Shown here one piece after another: positions 12,319 through 23,270 of a DNA stretch of 64,000 bases. Each line of letters begins with the position of its first letter. Positions within the stretch are counted from its first letter, which is position 1. The notes beneath the pieces were generated by a model. It had not been told where the DNA came from. It was given only the letters and a program-made list of their open reading frames with translations, and did no database searches. The stretch comes from Tetradesmus obliquus (lineage: Eukaryota; Chlorophyta; Chlorophyceae; Sphaeropleales; Scenedesmaceae): NCBI GenBank assembly GCA_030272155.1, contig CP126205.1, positions 3,584,501-3,648,500 on the forward strand. Reading direction: 5' to 3'. Made by a program: the position numbers and the translations under genes.

Positions 12319-13554
12319 TTGAGACGGGGCCATGTGAAGACCAAAGGCAGATGTTACCTTATACATAACGGTGCAGAGGCGAGCATTTTGCATTGCAAGG
12401 TGCTGCAACTAGAAGACTAATGTAAACAAGCAAGTGGTTGTCAGCGACCCACGCAGCGGCACTTACTCGTGCCTGGGATGCCCAACATATCATAAGCTGC
12501 GGCTGCTTGGCTGCGCACTGCTGCAACCCCTCTTTTTTGGTAAGAAAACAGTTTGCTCCCTGGCCTCGTACAAACATGTACTGGACACCAAGCATGGATT
12601 GTGATCTCCTCCCTGCCCTGTCATGTTCTACGCTGCACTTTTCGTGTTGCTTCTGCCCTGCTGCATCCTGCGCTGCACCTCAAATCCTCACCCTGGCACA
12701 TAGTCCACATGGTCGCCGTGTTTGACGTACTCAGGGGGGTAGTACACCTGGCCAGCATGCTCGCCATACTGGCCGCCATGGTTGTCATATGGTGGGTATG
12801 CGCCGCCGTTGTTAGGTGGGTAGCCGCCGTTGCCGTACTGGCTGCCGCCGCTGCCCACCAGCCCACCGATCAGCCCACCGATCAGGCTGCCCACAGCCCC
12901 GCCAGCGTTGCCGTTGTTATAGCCAGATCCGTAGCCAGATCCGTAGCCAGATCCGAAGCCAGATCCAAAGCCGGAACCAGATCCGAAGCCGCCGTTGTGG
13001 TCGTGATCATCGTGATCGCCGTCGTGCTGTGTGCTGGCTGTCTTCTGTACTGCTTGTACTGCCTGCTCAGCCAGCAGCCTCCTGCCAGATGGCTTGGCTG
13101 GGGCAGTACGTTTGGTGGCTGGGTGGCGTGCTGCCTTGGAGGGGTGGCCACGGATGGGTGTCCCGTTTGCTGCAGTGGCCACTGCAGTGCAGGCAGCAGC
13201 AGAGTGACTGTGTTGAGTAGCTGGAGAGGCCAAGTGGCGCAGGGTTGCAGCAACCGTTTTGTGATAATGCTGATGGTTGCTTCAAATGTGGTGGGCAGCT
13301 GCTTTTTTGCGAAAAAGAACTGCAGGTTCAAATCAAGCTTTGAGGACAACTAGCTGCAGGTCTGGTGCTGCTGCAGTCAGCAAAGTGTGCTGCTGCCGCT
13401 GCTGTTGCACGTGAGCAACCACTGCTTCTGTGCAGCAGAACTCAATACGTCTATTCATGACTTAGTGTCAATGGAATCAGGCGGCATTCTGTGTGAGCGG
13501 GCGATCACCTGCCAGCAGCGTGGCCACCGCGAGCGCCAGCAGTACGAGGCGCAT
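10134..13554 (-). CDS. Secreted Gly/Tyr/His-rich modular repeat protein, alternative exons
   Basis: Exons, 5' to 3' on the minus strand: 13554-13509, 13169-12692, 12261-11884, 11593-11392, 10662-10631 and 10227-10134. All phases close, giving 409 residues. Exon 1 is a textbook signal peptide (MRLVLLALAVATLLAG). Exon 2 has a basic propeptide-like stretch ending GRRLLAEQ, then HDGDHDDHDH and GFGSG repeats. Exons 2 and 3 each end in the same module: glycine zipper GGAVGSLIGGLIGGLVG, then YPPNNGGAYPPYDNHGG and VDYVPG. Exons 3 and 4 both begin with module HYGPVYGGKRKLMAAESAQ. A further exon at 11301-11215 (WGGMGGWNGGM, HYDYHPGSYG) is phase 2 on both sides. It fits only between exon 3 and the last exon, giving a 360-residue form. 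The likely destination is the cell wall or extracellular matrix. The His-rich and Gly-zipper composition suggests metal binding or self-assembly, but this is inference. Confidence 0.75.
10242..10282. repeat. CAG trinucleotide run
   Basis: About 13 CAG units lie 15 bases upstream (in gene direction) of the last-exon acceptor of the Gly-rich gene. On the coding strand this is (CTG)n leading into the CTGCAG acceptor, the usual layout in this window. Confidence 0.9.
10887..11035 (+). repeat. Dispersed interspersed repeat, copy 1
   Basis: This segment is shared with 28270-28560 (reverse orientation) and partly with 61098-61165. Common blocks are GACTTGGTGTTCAAGGGTGT, GGTCTCAGACC, TTGTGGCTCATACC and GCCAGGACCCACATGTAACT. 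This copy lacks about 130 bases found in the 28 kb copy between the last two blocks. It sits inside an intron of the Gly-rich gene on the opposite strand. Confidence 0.7.
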
Positions 13555-15189
13555 GGTGCCGCCCCCTACGGTCGTGAACGTGTACCTGCAGCAATTTGAA
13601 AGCAGAATCCACCGTGAAAAAAGTTGACATTGAAGATGCAGAGCTTATCCGTGCTGAGCAACTCCGCTGGCGCTGGCGCAGCAGTACGGAGACTGCTGCA
13701 TGTGATAGACAGCCATTTGCCACTGATCGGTATAAGATTTGAAATACGGGATATTGCTGCGAAGTTTGGCTGCTGCTCTGCATCACATACCTCGCTGCCT
13801 GGTGCTGTGCTTTGCCGCGTAAACTTCCAAGCTATTCTCAGTTGCTGTGATGCACAACTATACAACTGAACAAATGTACAAGATTTACAGTTTCCTAAAA
13901 TGTCACACGCGAATGAAACGTAGTGCTCGTCTTCAGCTCTTGTACACAGCTGTCATGACATCTGCGCCTGGCGCCTCGCAGTTGATTATCGATGTTCAAA
14001 AAAAGCAGTCGCCTGGCAAGCGAGATCACCGGTAAAGTTACAATATAACACAGAAAGCCTCAAAATCGTGGTCGTCAGGGCTCTGAAAGCCAGCACCCGC
14101 ACTTGCCAGCCAGTACTCAGCTGACAGCTGAGCCAGCTGGCACTGCAGTGCTGGTACTGAGCTGGCAGTACTGCAGTGTCAGCAGTCACCTCACATCAAT
14201 TAGGCAAACTACGGATTGACCATTCAAGAAACCCTGAACCATTTATGCATTTTGACCTGCAGGTACAGGGATCAGGCCAAGCACAACATATGCTGACGTG
14301 GTCATGTCAGTGCTGTTCGGTAACTCCAAAACCAGCACTGTTGCCGTACAGAATATGAAGGCATGAGCATCAACTCTGACAAAGCTCAGACAAACATCTC
14401 AACAAGCATGCACTGCCTTGCCACTAGCATGGATAATTATGCGTTGCTTATGACTTGCTGTGACCTGCGCTGCTGCTGCCTGCCAGCTGTGCTGCGGCAA
14501 CAGCTGCTGGGCAGCAGAAGCAGCCGCAGCAACAGCTGCAGCAGCAGCAACCATGTAGACAATGGTAGGGCCACCCAAACCTGCTCCAGCTCATGACACA
14601 AACTGAATGCACTGCGCAAACTGACGGCACAGCAAGTCCCTTGCCAATGCACCTTGCTGTGGCATAGCACTGCTGCTATCGCAATGCTGCGCTGTTCAAA
14701 AAGTTATGCACGATGCAGATGGTCATTTCAGTACAACGACATGACACTGACAGGCTTAGGCGATGATATGCAGCCCAACATGTGGGGCACCCGCACAGTG
14801 TGCAAGGTGCATGAATGGACGATGTGGCTGCACTGCAGGCTGCAACAATGCTGAATTGCCATATCAACATGGTGGTGCTTTGACAGGGTGCAGGAGGACT
14901 GGCTGGGTATGTGCATAGCTGTACATGTATGCAATGCTCATGGGGAACGCAACTTAATCACAAATCCATGCGGATGCTGCTGACGATGAGTGGGCAACAA
15001 ATGGATCATGGGTGCACATGCAAGGTTGAGCGCTGCAGTAAGCCTGGGCTAGGCTGTGCAGGTCAGACACTGTACAAACATGAATGCACCACGAGCAACA
15101 TCTGACCATGCGGTGAACACACCATGTGCACCATGCGCATCCATAGTTGCTGACAATGCATGGACTGCTGCTGCATCATGCCATGAACC
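13555..15189. other. Intergenic region upstream of the Gly-rich gene
   Basis: This holds the 5' UTR and promoter side of the Gly-rich secreted-protein gene, then featureless sequence. A complex inverted-repeat cluster built on CAGTACT, CAGCTG and CACTGCAGTG lies at 14108-14186. No open frame in the region shows domain content or splice-consistent structure. No TATA box could be assigned with confidence. Confidence 0.4.
14108..14186. repeat. Inverted-repeat cluster
   Basis: Overlapping palindromes (CAGCTGACAGCTG, GGCACTGCAGTGC and CAGTACTGCAGTG) plus GCCAGTACTCAGCTG facing GGTACTGAGCTGG could fold into a branched hairpin. There is no coding context. Confidence 0.55.
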
Positions 15190-16028
15190 GCAAGCACTGG
15201 AGCCCATCCCGTGCAAGATGTATGCCCAGGCCGGCCAGCTAGGGTAGCTGCTGCTTTGTGATGTTTAGACAGGTGCTGGCTGCGCTTAACCGCCAAAGTG
15301 ACGCCATTCTCCCCCATCACTCCACTCGCTTACTCATCCAGCTGCAGCTCCTACAGCAGCCCCATTGCCAGGGCCATGCATGCATGCAAGCAAGCATGAT
15401 GAGCACATGCAGGGCGTGCCGTGCCACAGTCAGCACATCGCTATTGCTGCTTCCAAGCATGAAACTTCCATGCAAGATGCGTTCACAGCGGGGCCCGCTT
15501 GGACAGCAGGTCCTGCTGCTGCTGTGTTATATATGGCTGTGCTCCAGCTGCACCCGCCTTGAAGTATCCACAATCTTCACCATCAACACACCTTCACTCA
15601 AGCTGCAGCTCCTGCAGCAGCCCCATTGCCAGGGCCAGGCTCAGCCTCAGGTGCACACTGTCAGGGGTGTACTTCGCATGCCCAGCCTGGCCTACTTGGG
15701 TAGCTGCTGCTCCATGCCGTTGACTCAGCTGCAGCTGCTGGCTTGCTCGAGCTCCACCGCCGACCTGACTCCAGCCACCTCATATCACACATCCAGCCGC
15801 AGCTCCTGCAGCAGCCCCAGCCTCAGCTGCAGCTGCTCGCGAGTAGTGCGTGCCATGCACCGATGCACGCCACAAAACAGCAAAACTGTCGCCAAACATC
15901 GAAGCATTATTCCATGCAAGGTATACGCCCAGCCTGGCCTGCTGAAATAGATGGTGCCTCAAGGAAGCATGTGCCCAAGTTCCACGGTCAAACTGACTTC
16001 ACTTGTCTCCAACACCTGCACACCCTCC
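15190..16028 (-). repeat. Diverged tandem copies of the upstream gene's 3' end
   Basis: On the minus strand, segments matching the C-terminal codons of the gene at 16029-16826 recur at about 15596-15670 and 15335-15385. The first translates as KYTPDSVHLRLSLALAMGLL and then QELQLE-stop; the second contains the same LALAMGLL block with an early stop. A weaker copy lies at 15790-15835. A second shared motif, CAGGCTGGGCGTATACCTTG and variants, recurs at about 15205, 15675 and 15920. The copies lie downstream of the real stop, so they are fossils or 3' UTR. Confidence 0.7.
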
Positions 16029-16380
16029 TCACACATCCAGCTGCAGCTCCTGCAGCAGACCCATTGCCAGGGCCAGGCTCAGCCTCAGGTGCACGTTGTC
16101 GGGAGTGTACTTCACAGCGCCGTTGCTCTGCGTGGGCAGGCCTGCCAGCCAGGCGTGGCGGTCCCTGACCTCCCTCAGGCCAGAGATGCTGAGGCTGCTT
16201 GAAATGCCATTGACCGGAAGCTTGTGCAATGCACCTGCAAGGTACCTCAAGTCTGAGATGGCTGCCCTGGCGTTGTGGGACAGCTGCAGCTGGCTGGGCT
16301 GGGATGTCTGCTTGCCAGTTGCTGCCTCAAGCTCAGCAGGCTTCACGCGCGGCTGCTGGCGCTTTGGTGCATCATCATCA

Positions 16381-16464
<84 letters not shown>

Positions 16465-16826
16465 ATTGCCTTGTACTCAGCACACCGCTTTTCTAACTCC
16501 GCAATCCTTGCGGCTGAGTCAACCTTGGTGAACAGCAGCACCAGCAGCAGCACGGCTACCAGCAGATGCTGCGGCATGCCTGGTGCTGTGGCCCAGCCTG
16601 ACAGGTTGCCAAAGTACCCTGATGCACCTGAATAGCCGTGGAAGCTGATGTAGCGTGCAGGAAATGCAAGCTGTGTGCCTAGCAGCTCCCCTGCTGACTG
16701 AATGAAGCTGTAGCTGTAGTTGTAGCCGGTTGTTGTGTTCCAGTCTGCTGCTGCAGTGACTGCAGCTGCACCAGCGAGCAGCGAGGCCAGCAGGCACGCC
16801 GTCGCAAGCATGTGCCTTGTCGACAT
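16029..16826 (-). CDS. Small membrane or secreted protein with coiled coil and poly-Ala tract
   Basis: A single open exon encodes 265 residues. I chose ATG 16826 (MSTRHMLATACLLASLLAGA) because it starts directly at a signal peptide; an upstream in-frame ATG at 16895 adds 23 polar residues. After the signal comes a Tyr-rich, N-glycosylatable stretch (DWNTTTGYNYSYSF). A second hydrophobic segment (LLVAVLLLVLLF) could span a membrane at residues about 90-102. A short coiled coil (DSAARIAELEKRCAEYKAIA) follows, then about 28 Ala encoded by a CTG/CAG run, an acidic DDDD, and a C-terminal domain with SDLRYLAGALHKLP and LRLSLALAMGLLQELQLDV. I do not recognise the family. Loss or gain of units in the Ala run would change spacer length without a frameshift. 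The stop follows a potential donor (GTGTGAGG), so a spliced extension into downstream copies cannot be excluded. Confidence 0.6.
16381..16464. repeat. (CTG)28 trinucleotide run inside a coding exon
   Basis: An uninterrupted CTG run of about 84 bases encodes poly-Ala on the minus strand in the gene at 16029-16826. It is among the longest pure runs in the window. Confidence 0.95.
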
Positions 16827-17340
16827 GTCGACTGGAAGTGGTGAGTGGCTGATAGTGTCTTGGCTGGGGATAGCACGCCTCCCTGCAGCAGGCACAACAC
16901 TGCAGAGGTCCAGGCGGGTACAGTGAACACACGAGCGATGTGATGATCACACGTACCAGAAGCGTCATTTAACTACGTCCTAGGCATCTGATATTGCTTT
17001 CATGCGATCAAGGTTGCCTCGTGCTCAGTTTCACGCGGCAATCGGTTGCTGGCATGAGCGCACAGCGCGCGGTGATACTTTTTATCCCTGGCTTTGAGTG
17101 AAGAGTTAGAACAAAGCTCAACATAAGTATGTTTCACATAGATACATTCTCTTGAGCGCTCGCGTACCTAGCAATGGCGGGCGTTGGCTGTAGCTCGAAA
17201 GACAGCTCGACAGACAAGGATGGGAGGTGGTGACAGAGTACTGAGGGAGCAAACTAGCCTCGGGCAGTCAAGCTAAAGGTTGAGTTCAAGCAGCAACACT
17301 TAGTAGTATAGGTCGTGTCGTGCCATGCTGTGTCATGCTT
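16827..17340. other. Intergenic region, 5' side of the 265-aa gene
   Basis: This contains the 5' UTR and promoter region of the minus-strand gene starting at 16826. The 16960-17330 part has lower CAG content than its surroundings. No gene, repeat or clear core-promoter element was recognised. Confidence 0.4.
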
Positions 17341-18965
17341 TTACTGACAGCAAGGGAGATGGGCGGTCACAGCAGTGCTGCCTTTCACAGGCCTGGCTAG
17401 CTCTGCTGCGAGCGGCTGCTGCCTCGTCGCACCACCGCTTAGCATACATTCGTGGGTTTGCGCCACCTGGGGGAGCATGCGCTGAAGCATAGAAGGATGT
17501 GCTTGCATGCTCTGGAGTTGCTGTGGACCATGGAATGCGCAGGAGCTGCCCGTGCTGCTGCCAGCAACTACAAGCCGCTGAGTGGCAGTGTATGCAGTCT
17601 GTGGCGCTTGTAAAGCCTGCAGCAGCCTGAGCGCAGCATGCTGCCACAGCCCGCTGAGCTTGCTGCAGGGGGAGCACGTCACCGTTGCCAGCAGAAAAAG
17701 GCTGAGTTCTGCAGCAGCTAACTCACCCAGAAGCAGCATGTAGAAAGGCGAAACATACGGCTCCTTGATTTGGAAAAACCACGGTACAATGCATGGACCA
17801 CAGCAAGCAGCTTGTGTGCCGTCAACAGCAACACTGTACAAGCACTGCTGGCAGAGGTAACAGCTGCGCAGCCTACAGCAACGCCAAGCAGCACCTGCAG
17901 CCATGCAACTGCTTGCTGAGGGCGTATGGGTTCTGCCAAGGCTGCAGCGCAAGCATTGTTGGCTGCAGTTCGCTGCTGCCGCAGCTTGGACGTGCAGTGC
18001 CCTTCACTGCCGCATGCATTGCCACACAGCACTGCAGAATGCAGGTGGTTCACAAAGCACAGCCAGCAGCCCCTTCCTTTGCTCTGCATGCAGAGATGTT
18101 GCGCAGCCCCTGGCGCATGCAAGGCATATTGCCGCACGAACTTCCCTGAAGCAAGACTATATCAGCAGCCTCAGTATCAAGAGTTGCAGGAAACACAGCC
18201 TCAGCACTGCTGGCAGCAGTGCGGCTGGCAAAGAGGAAGGCACTCAGACTGCTGCCAAACGTAGCAGCCATGGAGGACGGAGCAGGAGAAACACGAACTG
18301 TACACAGGCGTGCAGGAGTTGCTTGCGGGCCAATGCATGGCATGCAGCAGTAACAGCATTGACAGGCCAGCATCTGACCACTGGTGGTGAGCACCACTGG
18401 CAATGCAGGTCTCCTGCGCTGCTGCAGAACAGAACAGCTCTCGCCCCACGTTCTAGTCATGAGTAAACTTGCTATGTGCTGTCATTCACCTGCTCTTGCT
18501 GCTGCTAGATGCTTTCAAATGCAAACCGAGCATAGGTCAGCAACACACGCCAGCTATTGAACTGCAGTATGGTTGTGCCAATTGAGCCGAAGAAGAAAAG
18601 TGCTCGACAGCAGGAATACATGCACCGCCTTTCTGAGCATACTCTGTTACGTGTCTTTGTGCCTTCTGCCCAGTGCAGCCGACCTGAATGCAGCATGCCC
18701 ACCTGCAAGTCAACTCTCCTGCAGATGCACTGTACAGCTGCACCACATTGCGTGCTCACCCGAGCCAGCATATACAGACATCCCTTCCATGTTTACTGAA
18801 CACAATACAAGGATGCTTCGATACCTTAAATTGCCTCCGCTGTTGTGTTGGCGCAAAGCTGCAGGGGTATGCTGCTGCTGCCGCTAGTGCTGAGTAGGCC
18901 AGCAGCTGCTGCGCGCGTCTGCTGCTAGGGACAGTACCGTGAGGCCACAAGCAGTTCATAATCAT
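17341..18965 (-). other. Possible minus-strand gene, exon structure unresolved
   Basis: The minus strand has several open stretches of protein-like composition. At 17952-17341 there is LLLGELAAAELSLFLLATV followed by Leu/Ala/Gln-rich helix-like sequence. At 18137-17718 there is a hydrophobic segment, QAVAWLQVLLGVAVGCAAV. At 18460-18050 there is AATFGSSLSAFLFASRTAAS, and at 18600-18505 IGTTILQFNSWRVLLTYARF. Together they suggest a multi-spanning membrane protein, but I could not join them with phase-consistent introns and recognise no family. An organellar membrane protein is one possibility. Plus-strand ORFs here look like shadows. Confidence 0.25.
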
Positions 18966-19320
18966 TCACCTAAACAACATTGGAAGTAGTGCGTGTCAGC
19001 TGGCTGACGTGGAACTCCCGTGCCTCCCGTGCTGGTGGCAGCGTTACATGATTCTGTTTAGCGAGCCACTATTGCAGACAAACAGATCAATAAGTACTTT
19101 TGTGGAAGCTGTGTGGCGCCTGCGACGTCAACAGCCCTCGTAATGGTGCGCGGTGTGCATCGGAGGTCTAGTCTCTAGGAGTGGGAGTGTCCTAGCTGTA
19201 GCGCCTGTCCGTCGTCCGAAGCTGCATCTTTCCAGACACACCGATTTCAGTTTTTTAACATTACGATCACATTAAGGCTTTCTGAAAGCATTCAACGACC
19301 TGAGCGTGGTTTTCCGGGAA
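18966..19320. other. Promoter and 5' UTR region of the 130-aa gene
   Basis: This spacer precedes the start codon at 19321 and is poor in CAG repeats. It contains T-rich TTTTTTAACATTACGATCAC about 70 bases before the ATG. No definite TATA box or operator was recognised. Confidence 0.35.
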
Positions 19321-20020
19321 ATGAAAATGTCTGGCTTCTTTTCCTCGCTTTCTCGCTCTCTGAGTGAGGAGGTGAAGGCATACACCAACGCGCATCCCAT
19401 CAGGGGCCGTATGCTGGGCGCATCGACGAACACGGCCAACTCGGACCCCATGTCTGACGGTGAGCCAGCCTTTCGGTTGCTTGGCAGACATTTACATTTT
19501 CACAGTACAATGAATGTGGAAAATGACCTTGTTCCGGTATTGTCTGGCGTTGCAGAGCCTAAGCTGGAGCCTGTGCGTGTGCACCCGGTGGACAGGAGCC
19601 AGAGCTTGCCAAGTCACCTGGTTGCCTCTGGCAGCATTTCAGGTGATCAACGTCGCATATGGGTTCTTTGGGAGCTGGCTGGAGCTGTGCTTGAGGCGCT
19701 GTAGGCCCTTGCAGGAAGCAGCAGAGCAGCAGCACAGCTGCCTGCTGCCTGGAGTGCACTGCTTGCTTTCCTATCTGGAGTTCCGCAGTATGCATCGTGC
19801 ATTTGCTTTGCAACAGTGTCTTAAACACACACCATACTGTTGCTGTGCCGCAGACGCGTCAGAGTCCGGCAGCCCAAGCGGCAGCCCCACAGCAGCATGC
19901 CTGGACTCGCCCACTGCCTCAGCAGCGTCACAGCAGCAGCAACAGCAGCAGCGCAAGCGGCAATACAAGGTGCACGGCATGGACCCCTACGACTACTGGA
20001 GCCTCATCAAGAGCCTGTAG
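19321..20020 (+). CDS. Small hydrophilic protein of 130 residues, three exons
   Basis: Exons 19321-19459, 19556-19642 and 19854-20020 join in phase 1 at both junctions and end in TAG. The start MKMSGFFSSLSRSLSEEVKA could also be the second Met (19327). The N-terminus is amphipathic. The middle is Pro/Ser-rich (EPVRVHPVDRSQSLPSHL), followed by Ser/Gly repeats (SESGSPSGSPTAA) and a short Gln run from CAG repeats. The protein closes with a compact, probably conserved tail, RKRQYKVHGMDPYDYWSLIK. There is no signal peptide, membrane segment or known domain. I do not recognise it. The conserved look of both ends with a low-complexity middle suggests a real short protein, possibly an adaptor. The second donor (GTGATC) is weaker than most here. 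Confidence 0.6.
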
Positions 20021-23000
20021 GCAGCAGCAGCCCCTAGCTTGCAACAGCTCGCAGGAAGCATAGCCTTGTTGGCAGCGACAGCAAGCGCAGCAAGCTGGAT
20101 GGCAGCTGCAGGCAGGCTGCTGGCGAGTGCTGGTGTGAGCAGTTGCAGCATGAGCAGCATTTTTGGCAAAGCCAGCTGCAGCCTGCGTGCCTGTGTTTGC
20201 CGAAGCATCAGGTGCTAGCTGCTGGCGCACACAGCAGCTCCTGCAGGGCGATGCCTGGTGTGTCGCACATGGCAGCAGCGCTGCCCCAGCAGCTGCAGTC
20301 AATGCTTGCTGTGGAAAGGGCGTACCTGTCGTGTGTGTCTCTGCGTACATGTATAGCTTTATTGCCTGGCGCTTTGCAGTGAAGGCTGGCTGCACTGTTA
20401 CTTTGCGTGCTTTGCAAATCTACTCATGTCTTTCGTACCAATACATCCTTGTTTTGGCCTTGTTTTCGCTCTAGGCCTGGCCAGCAGGTGTTGAGTAATG
20501 CCTGCAATGCCGCAGGCACACCTGCGCCAGTTGCGCCTTGCTTGTTGCGGTGGCAGTGGGTACAGTAGCACTGATCAGTGTGTGGCGCCTGCTGCAAATA
20601 AGCAGCACACGCAGTCGCACAACTTGGAAGATGCACCAACATTGCCCGTTTGTCAGTACAGTTTGTGGAATGCTGTGGTTCCTCGGTTCTCTTGGCATAT
20701 GCAACAGGCTGTTGCCGTTGCATTTGACTTTCATGTTGGTCGCTGCCACCATCACCAGCAGCAGGTTTCTGGTGTACCATGGTCTGGTTGGTTGGATGGC
20801 TGTGCTTGGGTGACGCTCCTGTGTTGCAAGCATGTATGGCTTCTATCCTGCAAGCATGTGTGTCGCTGGTGTCCTGCGAGCATGTTGCTGTGGTAGGTTC
20901 CGTGGCTAGCCGGCGGAGGCTGGCAGCTGACACAGGCAGTGCAGCTGCTGGAGCTGCACATCCTGCAGGCATTGCGTGGATGGTTGCTGCATGATGCTGC
21001 ATGCTGTGATGATGATGGCGTGGTATGCCTTGCTGAGACAGGCAGAGGCTGTTGAGGTGGATCTAGCCTGCTTGCCTGTGGTGCTGTTCATGTATGCAAA
21101 GTGCTGGCTGGTGGCAGCTTGGTGTTGGTGGTGGTGCTGGTGGTCGATGTTGTAGTGGGCTGTGGTGCGTTTCATCTATGCGGAGTGCTGGTTGGAGGAG
21201 GCTTGGTGGTTGTGGCCTGGTGGGCTGTACTGCCACATGTGGTGGTGGGCTGTACTGCCACATGTGGTGGTGGGCTGTACTGCCACATGTGGTGGTGGGC
21301 TGTACTGCCACATGTGGTGGTGGGCTGTACTGCCACATGTTGTGGTGGGCTGTGCAGCCACATGTGGTGGTGGGCTGCAGCGGGCTGTGTGGGCCCTGCC
21401 TGAACGCTGGCGAGGCACTGCAGCACTGCACATGTCATCACTGCACACGTTGTTGTCTTGGCCTGTGATGCGGCCAAAGCTGCTGCTGGGTGTAGTCCAG
21501 CACGCAGCTTGCCTGCAGAGCTTGTGGCCTCTGGTTATGTCTACATGCGCACATCTCATGTGTGCGGTCAACTTCATGTCTGTGGCATGTCATGCCAGCA
21601 TGCATGTACATTAGCGGCAGTGAATGCAAGCGCTGAGGGTGCTGCTGAGGGCAGCTGCGGCCCAGCCTGTGGCTTGTGTGCTCAGAGCTGCGCTGTATGC
21701 GCACTGCGCTGCATAGCGTCTTCTGAGTAGAATGATACTCAGCTGTAGCAGCAGTGCATGGCCGGCAGCAGCAGTGTGATGCCCGCGCCAAGCGTTGCAA
21801 GCAGGGTGTGGTCAGGGGCAGATCCAGTCCTTTCCCCCAGGGACCCAACTGCTCCCCCCAGCAAGGGCGCATGCACTTGTATACTAGGCAGTGTGCTTTC
21901 AGCATCATCTATACTATAGATACATACCCGCTTCGTGTGCTGTGTGGGTCTGTTTGAGAGGGCCAGTGCTGCTATGATCTGACTTGGCGTGAGATGTTTG
22001 TTTGGTGCTCATTTTGAGGATGGGCTCGCATCGCTGGGGCGATGGGTTTGCGCCAGCATGCGTGTCAGCTTTCCATGTCAGCTTGTCAAGTCAGCGTTTG
22101 CACATGTTCCTAAATCTAGAAGGTCACTTGGCCTTTTTGTGTGAGCCGGTGGTGTGGCGTTTGTAGCCGCTGCAGGGTGTGTTATAGTTTGAGGGAGTGA
22201 CGGAAGCAGTGTGGAGGTGAAAATGAAAATGATAATGCTGGAACGCCTGCTCCTCCAGGGTGGTTGCCATGCATGCGCAGAGCTCGCTGGTGAAGTTGCA
22301 TATAGCTGCACATTGCTGTGCAGCAGTCTAGGCGGTCATCCTTTGCTGTGTATCACATGTGTACACGCATGCGAGTGTGGGTCCTGCTGTGCCAGCAGCA
22401 GCTGCAGATGTTGCCTGCAGACCGTTGCAGCTTTCTGTTTACTTGGCCACAGCTCAGAGTCTAGCTGTCATTTGTTCGTCGGGTGTTAGGATGGCGGTTT
22501 TGGTCCGAGTTGCAATTTTGACGGACGTGGCTGCTGCACGCAGTGCCGGGATCTGCATGCCTCCAGAGACAGCGAGTTTGTGAGGGGTGCCTGTTTGAAT
22601 GTGTGGTTTGGGGCTGGCTTTGAACTCCGCATTCTTTTGGTGTGCAGGGTGATGGTTTGCTGTGCCTGAGTGTACGTTGTCAATGGTGTGTGTATGAACA
22701 GCTTTGGTGCGTTGGCATGTGTTGAGCAGGAGGTGTTGCAGCTTATTACTGTGATGCTGCCGATTGCAGCAGCTCCTGTAGGAGCCTGGCGTACTGGATG
22801 TTTTCTCTACTCAGAAACGCGTGCATGCTTGTAACAAAGAAAAGGAAACTGACTGCTGTTGGTCGGCCAAGCGCAATGCGTTACCCTAGCAAGGCATTGA
22901 CTAAAATGATTGCATGGCACAAGCAGCAGTCATGGCCAGCCACATGCAATGCCTCTGCCCACAAGCCACAACGTGCTGCATCATGCGCTGATTGCATAGC

Positions 23001-23194
23001 AGCAGCCATGCTGTCTCCAGACTCAGCACCACATCCTTCACTGCTGCTCTCTGCTGCTGCTGATGCTGCTGCTTCCTGCAATGGCGGCACCTGCAGCACC
23101 ACCTAGCGCAATGCATGCCGCACGCTGGGCCAGCCAAGTGCCTCCTCCCCGTCAATCCCGCTGCTAAACAAAACATAAGAACCCTGCAGCAGCT
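20021..23194. other. Long intergenic region
   Basis: About 3.2 kb lie between the stop of the 130-aa gene (+) and the stop of the MYND gene (-), two converging 3' ends. Apart from the 25-bp tandem repeat at 21222-21372 I see no gene. The numerous 70-150 residue open frames are a by-product of low stop-codon density in GC/CAG-rich DNA and show no domain or splice-consistent pattern. A block at 21950-22250 is GT-rich. Confidence 0.45.
21222..21372. repeat. 25-bp tandem repeat
   Basis: About six copies of a 25-base unit combining TGGGCTGTACTGCCACATGT and GGTGG lie in tandem. The first five are nearly identical; the last two carry TGTTGTGG and GTGCAGCC changes. The CCACATGTGG core is palindromic. 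It is intergenic. Confidence 0.95.
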
Positions 23195-23227
23195 CTATGG
23201 TGCTGCCTCCTCCCCCTGTGCTGCTGG

Positions 23228-23270
<43 letters not shown>

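Noticed and set aside
20424-21002. 192-codon minus-strand ORF in the intergenic region
   Set aside because: Composition resembles a shadow of GC-rich noncoding DNA; no signal, domain or splice-consistent partner exon.
21222-21372. 25-bp direct repeats as a possible CRISPR array
   Set aside because: The units are head-to-tail with no spacers.
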